Below are positions 5,881 through 9,207 of a stretch of 9,207 nucleotides of DNA, piece after piece. The stretch lies in assembly GCA_023416575.1 (NCBI GenBank), contig JAEZHL010000211.1, positions 1 to 9,207 of the forward strand, in the 5' to 3' direction. Within the stretch, counting starts at the first letter, position 1, and the number at the start of each line of letters is the position of its first letter. The notes below the pieces were generated by a model. It did no database searches, was not told the origin of the DNA, and worked only from the letters and a program-made list of their open reading frames with translations. This DNA is from Pseudomonadota bacterium. GTDB lineage: Bacteria; Pseudomonadota; Alphaproteobacteria; Rhizobiales; Hyphomicrobiaceae. The position numbers and the translations under genes are program-made.

Positions 5881-6777
5881 ATGCGGTCGGCCCGGATCAC
5901 ATCGCGCGAACGGCGATTGCCACGATTGGTGCCACGCGGCATCCGCCCGATCGCCGCGCTGCTGATCGCTGCGATCTATGCCGCCGTGCTGGTGAGACTG
6001 CCGTCACCGATGACGTCAGCCGCGATCTCACTCGCAGCGGCAGAGGTGGTGATCTTGCCGCCGGGTGATCCCGAGCAAGTGCTCGCAGCTTTGGGGAGGC
6101 CCGAGTCGGCTGAAGCGCAGGCGAACGACCAGTTGGATCCGGCAACGCCGGCCCCGGCACCCGAGCTGACCGAAACCGCGCTCAAGCCCGTGGAGCCGGA
6201 GGCGATCGCAGCCGTGGAGGCCGTGAGCAGCGTCGAGGCCCGGCCCGTTGCAACGCCGATCGATGTGGAGCCACCGATCAAGGCGGTCGAGACGGCGGCG
6301 GCGATCAGCGCGCGAGATCTCGAGCCGTCAGAGCGGGCGGAGCCAGCAAAGGTGAAGAAGGCGGAACCGGCGCCAGCGAAGCGGGATGCCGTCAAACCGG
6401 TCGAGACGAAGCAGCGGAAGGCCGAGCGCCGGCCCGAAGTGGCTAAGCCGAAGTCGGCTGCCAGCGCCGCTCAACAGGGTCAGGCCGGGCTTGGAGGCGG
6501 TCAGCGCAACGGCCAGGCTCAGAGCATCGCCGAATACGGATCGCACGTCCGCTCCGTTCTGGTGAGCCGCACCCAACGGATCAGCAGCCTCCGAAGCGTG
6601 GGTCAGGTCGCCTTGAGCTTCACGATCAATGCGAGCGGGCAGCTGGCCTCCGTCTCGGTCAGCTCCTCCGGTAGCGCAGAAATCGAGCGGGCCATCCGCG
6701 CCGCCGTCATGGGTGCATCTTTCCAGCCGCCCCCGAACGGCAGGTTCGCGGGCAGCATCACGATCACCGTGCGATGA
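5881..6777 (+). CDS. tonB: TonB energy transducer
   Basis: Protein of 298 residues linking the ExbB-ExbD motor to outer-membrane receptors. A basic N-terminus (about 1-20, six or more arginines) precedes a single membrane anchor at about 21-38 (IRPIAALLIAAIYAAVLV). A long periplasmic linker (about 55-215) is rich in Pro, Ala, Glu and Lys, with many EP and KP steps. The C-terminal domain, about 218-298, has the TonB fold pattern: YGSHVRSVLVSRTQRI, GQVALSFTINASGQLASVSV, SSSGSAEIERAIRAAV and SFQPPPNGRFAGSITITVR. Compared with common TonB proteins the YP motif after the first helix is absent and the anchor lacks the SHLS-type histidine. A weak GAGG lies close before ATG 5881. As the last gene of the exbB-exbD-tonB set and near a receptor gene, it is probably dedicated to haem uptake. 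Confidence 0.9.
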   Translation: MRSARITSRERRLPRLVPRGIRPIAALLIAAIYAAVLVRLPSPMTSAAISLAAAEVVILPPGDPEQVLAALGRPESAEAQANDQLDPATPAPAPELTETALKPVEPEAIAAVEAVSSVEARPVATPIDVEPPIKAVETAAAISARDLEPSERAEPAKVKKAEPAPAKRDAVKPVETKQRKAERRPEVAKPKSAASAAQQGQAGLGGGQRNGQAQSIAEYGSHVRSVLVSRTQRISSLRSVGQVALSFTINASGQLASVSVSSSGSAEIERAIRAAVMGASFQPPPNGRFAGSITITVR

Positions 6778-6790
6778 CTGGAAAAGCATC

Positions 6791-6832
6791 AGGGCCGAGT
6801 GCGTCAGGCTTGCCAGCCTTCGACCCGGCCCT
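6791..6832. terminator. Candidate stem-loop terminator between convergent tonB and cupin genes
   Basis: The 42-base stretch folds back on itself. Outer arms are AGGGCCG (6791-6797) and CGGCCCT (6826-6832). Inside is AGGCT-TGCC-AGCCT (6806-6819), extended by GTC/GAC with a two-base bulge. It starts 14 bases after the tonB stop and 60 bases beyond the cupin stop on the other strand, so it could serve both. There is no run of T on either side, so intrinsic termination is uncertain. Confidence 0.4.
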
Positions 6833-6891
6833 CTCACATCAGAACATCAAGCCCTGAGCGCAAACTCCGCTTCCGGATGCGCCGGATTGCG

Positions 6892-7281
6892 TCAGCCTTG
6901 CGGGACGTACCGGCGCGACATCTCGGTGCGATCGTCGTAGGTCGCCTCGAAGATGCAAGCCGCGAGCGTGGCGCGCATGTGCAGCAGGCCCTCTTCCGCG
7001 ACGTTGCGGAAACCGTGCTTCGTACCCGCAGGGATCAGGACCGAATGACCGGCGTCGGCCACCACGCGTTCGTTGCCGACCCAGATCTCAGCGCGACCCT
7101 CGACGACCGTCAGCAGCTCCTCGACCGCATGAAGATGCGTCGGCGCGCCTAGTCCCGGCTCGCAGTACTGCTCGAAGATGCAGAGCTGCACGGAGCCGTT
7201 TTCGGCCGACGTGATCATGCGCGTCGCAACGCCCTGCCGCCAATCGACGACCCCCTGAGTGTCGTGCTTGATGAGCTTCAT
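6892..7281 (-). CDS. Single-domain cupin protein
   Basis: A protein of 129 residues with one cupin beta-barrel and no signal peptide, so cytoplasmic. Cupin motif 1 runs GAPTHLHAVEELLTVVEG (45-62) and supplies H49, H51 and E55; motif 2 is GHSVLIPAGTKHGFRN (78-93) with H89. All four usual metal ligands are present, so a metal-binding enzyme or sensor is plausible. The family covers isomerases, dioxygenases and sugar-binding proteins, so no reaction can be assigned. The start ATG 7281-7279 has AGAGG a few bases upstream. It lies 142 bases downstream of the amidohydrolase gene on the same strand and may be read through from it, which would suggest a role in the same catabolic route; the gap is large enough for its own promoter. 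It converges on tonB, and is not obviously part of haem uptake. Confidence 0.85.
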   Translation of the reverse strand: MKLIKHDTQGVVDWRQGVATRMITSAENGSVQLCIFEQYCEPGLGAPTHLHAVEELLTVVEGRAEIWVGNERVVADAGHSVLIPAGTKHGFRNVAEEGLLHMRATLAACIFEATYDDRTEMSRRYVPQG

Positions 7282-7423
7282 TTGCCTCTGTCCTGGTCTT
7301 CCTACTGGTGATCACCTAAGCCACAAGATGAGGCGGCTGCAAGCACGTTACTGGCCTGCAACTTCGCCGCACCTGTATCGGCAAGTTGGATCAGGTCTCC
7401 GGAGGCGAGTCTTTGATCTAGAT

Positions 7424-8566
7424 CTAATCCGGGTTCGGATGCCACCAGCGCCCGGCGATGACGACACCTTCAGACGCGATGCGCCTGTCGCCTTCCAGAT
7501 GCTCCCCGACCACATCGACGTAGTCGAAGCGCCCTTCCTTCACGGACAGGATCGTTGCGTCGCCGACGGATCCCGGTTTCAGCGAGCCCAGCTCTGGCCG
7601 CCTCAGCGCCATCGCGGCATTGACGGTGGAGGCTTTGATGACGTTTGCGAGCGGCATGCCGAGGCACAGGAACTTCGACATCGTAGTCACCTGGTCGAAC
7701 GCTGGACCATTGATGCAGAGCGTATGGACGTCGGATGAGATCGTGTCCGGCTCGAATCCGTTCGCCAGCATTGCCCGCGCCGTCTTGAAGGCGAACGATC
7801 CTTTCCCGTGCCCGATGTCGAAGATGACGCCACGCTTCCTCGCTTCGAGGACGACAGGCTTCACCGCGCCTTGCGCATTGCAAGGTGTATTCGGGAATGG
7901 GCGGAAGGCGTGGGTGAGAATGTCGCCGGGCCGCAGGGCCGACACCACGTCCTCATAGGAAGGAGGCGGGTGATCGATGTGCGCCATCAGCGGCATGCCG
8001 ACCTGATCGGCAACTTCCAGCGCCATCTTCAGCGCGTTCCAACCCTGCGTTCCTGAAGCATGGCGCCCGACGCGCACCTTGATGCCGACGAGCACGTCCC
8101 GGTGTTGTTCGGCGACCTCGGCGCAGTCCGCCGGGGCCAGCATGCGCACTTCCTCGCTCTCGCCCACCATGACCCTGTTCGAGAAGCCATAGATGCCGGC
8201 GAACGAGACATGCAGATAGGCGAGGATGCGCACCTCGCTGCGCTCGATGACGTGCTTGCGGAACCCGAGAAAATTCCCCGGCCCGGCGCTGCCCGTATCC
8301 ACCGCGGTCGTCACGCCGCTCGTGCGGCAGAACTCCTCCGCATCGATGCCGAGTGAGGTGCCACCCCAGTAGACATGGGTGTGAAGGTCGATGAGGCCGG
8401 GGGTGACGATGCGGCCGGAGACATCCCGGACGGCGGCCCCGCCGGGCTTCAGCGCGTGGCCGACTGCGACGACCTTGCCGTCCTTGAACGCAACGTCTGC
8501 GATCGCGTCGAGCTCTTGTGACGGGTCGATGACCCGGCCGCCTTTCAGCACGAGATCGTAATCCAA
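7424..8566 (-). CDS. Metal-dependent amidohydrolase/deacetylase (COG3964-type, dihydroorotase-like)
   Basis: Cytoplasmic amidohydrolase-superfamily enzyme of 380 residues. It opens with the typical small beta domain DYDLVLKGGRVIDPSQELD. Likely metal ligands, numbered from the TTG start, are H62 and H64 in GLIDLHTHVYWG, K163 in VGIKVRVGR (probable carboxylated lysine), H196 in MAHIDHPP, H219 in ILTHAFRP and D279 in ISSDVHT, which fits a binuclear site. The pattern matches the group once annotated as dihydroorotase or adenine deaminase, of which Atu3266 from Agrobacterium was shown to hydrolyse acetyl-(R)-mandelate; the native substrate here is unknown. TTG 8566 is chosen because GGAGGGAG (8573-8580) lies just upstream and it gives the standard family N-terminus. 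ATG 8590 (AAGGGA nearby, eight residues longer) and ATG 8605 are alternatives. It diverges from a solute-binding protein gene, suggesting uptake plus hydrolysis of an acylated compound. Confidence 0.88.
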   Translation of the reverse strand: MDYDLVLKGGRVIDPSQELDAIADVAFKDGKVVAVGHALKPGGAAVRDVSGRIVTPGLIDLHTHVYWGGTSLGIDAEEFCRTSGVTTAVDTGSAGPGNFLGFRKHVIERSEVRILAYLHVSFAGIYGFSNRVMVGESEEVRMLAPADCAEVAEQHRDVLVGIKVRVGRHASGTQGWNALKMALEVADQVGMPLMAHIDHPPPSYEDVVSALRPGDILTHAFRPFPNTPCNAQGAVKPVVLEARKRGVIFDIGHGKGSFAFKTARAMLANGFEPDTISSDVHTLCINGPAFDQVTTMSKFLCLGMPLANVIKASTVNAAMALRRPELGSLKPGSVGDATILSVKEGRFDYVDVVGEHLEGDRRIASEGVVIAGRWWHPNPD

Positions 8567-8590
8567 CCTTGTCTCCCTCCGCTCAAACAT

Positions 8591-8818
8591 CGTCCCTTCA
8601 CGCATGCGTCTCGATCGCGGCGGACACAGGAGTAGCAACCGTCCGCTTCCGGGTGCCTCGCGAGGGCTTCTTTCATAATGGCATGAATACTGCACATCAG
8701 CTATCGTCATGAAGCCGGTGAGGTGTAAGCAGACGATCTGCACAAATAAGAATCGCGGCAACGCCTCCAATTCGGGCTTCTGGTCGAAGATGCGGCGCAG
8801 GTGTCAGGGAGAGTCAAA
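8591..8818. promoter_or_regulatory. Divergent control region between amidohydrolase and solute-binding protein genes
   Basis: No gene is supported here. It must hold promoters for both directions. Two inverted repeats stand out: TTCAT-N6-ATGAA (8672-8687) and GCAGA-CGA-TCTGC (8729-8741), either of which could bind a dimeric regulator. The part from about 8671 to 8760 is less GC-rich than the genes, as is usual for promoters. I could not pick out a convincing -35/-10 pair. Confidence 0.4.
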
Positions 8819-9207
8819 GTGACCGTCACACGAAGGGCAGTATTGAAAGGCGCAGCGGCAACGGGTGCGCTGGCAGCTTCGGGGCTTGCAGCACCGGCAA
8901 TTTCGCAGGGCGCGGCCAAGACGCTGAAATTCGTTCCGCAGTCCAATCTCGCCAACTTCGATCCGATCTGGGGAACGCAATACGTCGTGCGCAATGCCTC
9001 CCAGCTCGTCTGGGACACGCTCTACGGCATGGACAGCAAACTGCAGCCGAAGCGCCAGATGGTCGAGAGCGAGGAAAGCTCGGCCGACGGGCTGACCTGG
9101 ACGTTCAAACTACGCTCCGGGCTGAAATTCCACGATGGCAGCCCGGTGCTCGCCAAGGACTGCGTTGCCAGCATCGAGCGGTGGAGCAACCGCGATGCCA
9201 TGGGCCT
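8819..9207 (+). CDS. ABC transporter solute-binding protein, family 5 (dipeptide/oligopeptide type), N-terminal part
   Basis: The visible 129 residues are the start of an extracytoplasmic solute-binding protein of the SBP_bac_5 family, which normally has about 500-530 residues; the window end cuts it. A twin-arginine (Tat) type signal covers about 1-33: T4-R5-R6-A7-V8-L9-K10 is followed by an alanine-rich hydrophobic stretch. The mature part begins KTLKFVPQSNLANFDPIWG, then NASQLVWDTLYGMDSKLQPK and the hallmark GLTWTFKLRSGLKFHDGSPV with AKDCVASIERW. GTG 8819 is preferred because GGGAG (8807-8811) lies seven bases upstream; GTG 8801 is in frame but lacks such a site. Permease and ATPase genes probably follow outside the window. 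Such proteins bind peptides, but also glutathione, nickel or other small compounds; divergence from a hydrolase gene hints at a substrate for that enzyme. Confidence 0.9.
   Translation, partial: MTVTRRAVLKGAAATGALAASGLAAPAISQGAAKTLKFVPQSNLANFDPIWGTQYVVRNASQLVWDTLYGMDSKLQPKRQMVESEESSADGLTWTFKLRSGLKFHDGSPVLAKDCVASIERWSNRDAMG

Noticed and set aside
7415..7426. GATCTAGATCTA repeat at the amidohydrolase stop
   Set aside because: A short tandem hexamer with internal palindrome, no T-run or larger stem; most likely chance.
8567..8770. N-terminal extension of the amidohydrolase up to ATG 8770
   Set aside because: The extra residues do not resemble the family N-terminus, would fill the divergent promoter region, and the strong GGAGGGAG lies just before TTG 8566.
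1..9207. CRISPR arrays, insertion sequences, tRNA or rRNA genes, attachment sites
   Set aside because: I saw no regularly spaced repeats, transposase or integrase motifs, or RNA gene signatures; the gene order looks like ordinary chromosomal operons.

Overview
The window is high-GC DNA with dense, compact genes and looks like the chromosome of an alphaproteobacterium, most likely Hyphomicrobiales (Rhizobiales). This rests on gene content and arrangement: a haem receptor gene divergent from a small HmuP/HemP gene, an hmuTUV haem ABC transporter, a linked exbB-exbD-tonB set, and between receptor and hmuP a palindrome that fits the rhizobial iron-responsive TGA-N9-TCA (IRO/RirA) pattern. The genus cannot be named from sequence alone.

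Layout. (1) 1-948, minus strand: 5' part of a TonB-dependent haem/haemoglobin receptor (HmuR/ShmR type), whose C-terminus lies outside the window. (2) 949-1207: divergent control region with the IRO-like palindrome, a long untranslated leader for the receptor and a short leader possibly encoding a peptide before hmuP. (3) 1208-4218, plus strand: hmuP, hmuT, hmuU and hmuV, spaced by 8 and 10 bases and then a TGATG overlap. (4) 4306-6777, plus strand: a small secreted four-cysteine protein of unknown role, then exbB, exbD and tonB, again tightly packed. (5) 6778-6891: convergent gap with a stem-loop. (6) 6892-8566, minus strand: a single-domain cupin and, upstream of it, a COG3964-type amidohydrolase. 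(7) 8567-8818: divergent control region. (8) 8819-9207, plus strand: start of a Tat-exported family 5 (dipeptide/oligopeptide-type) solute-binding protein, cut by the window end.

The first eight intact genes plus the receptor form one haem-iron acquisition locus. The receptor takes haem across the outer membrane using energy passed from ExbB-ExbD through TonB; HmuT carries it in the periplasm; HmuU-HmuV pump it into the cytoplasm; HmuP is in known relatives a positive regulator of the receptor. No haem-degrading gene (hmuS or a haem oxygenase) is in the window. The right-hand part is a separate, probably catabolic unit in which an imported solute may feed a cytoplasmic metal-dependent hydrolase; its substrate is not visible from sequence.

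The most interesting places are the receptor/hmuP control region (operator, leader hairpin next to the receptor Shine-Dalgarno, possible leader peptide coupled to hmuP) and the unknown four-cysteine protein at the head of the exbB-exbD-tonB set. I saw no clear new system, mobile element, CRISPR array or RNA gene.
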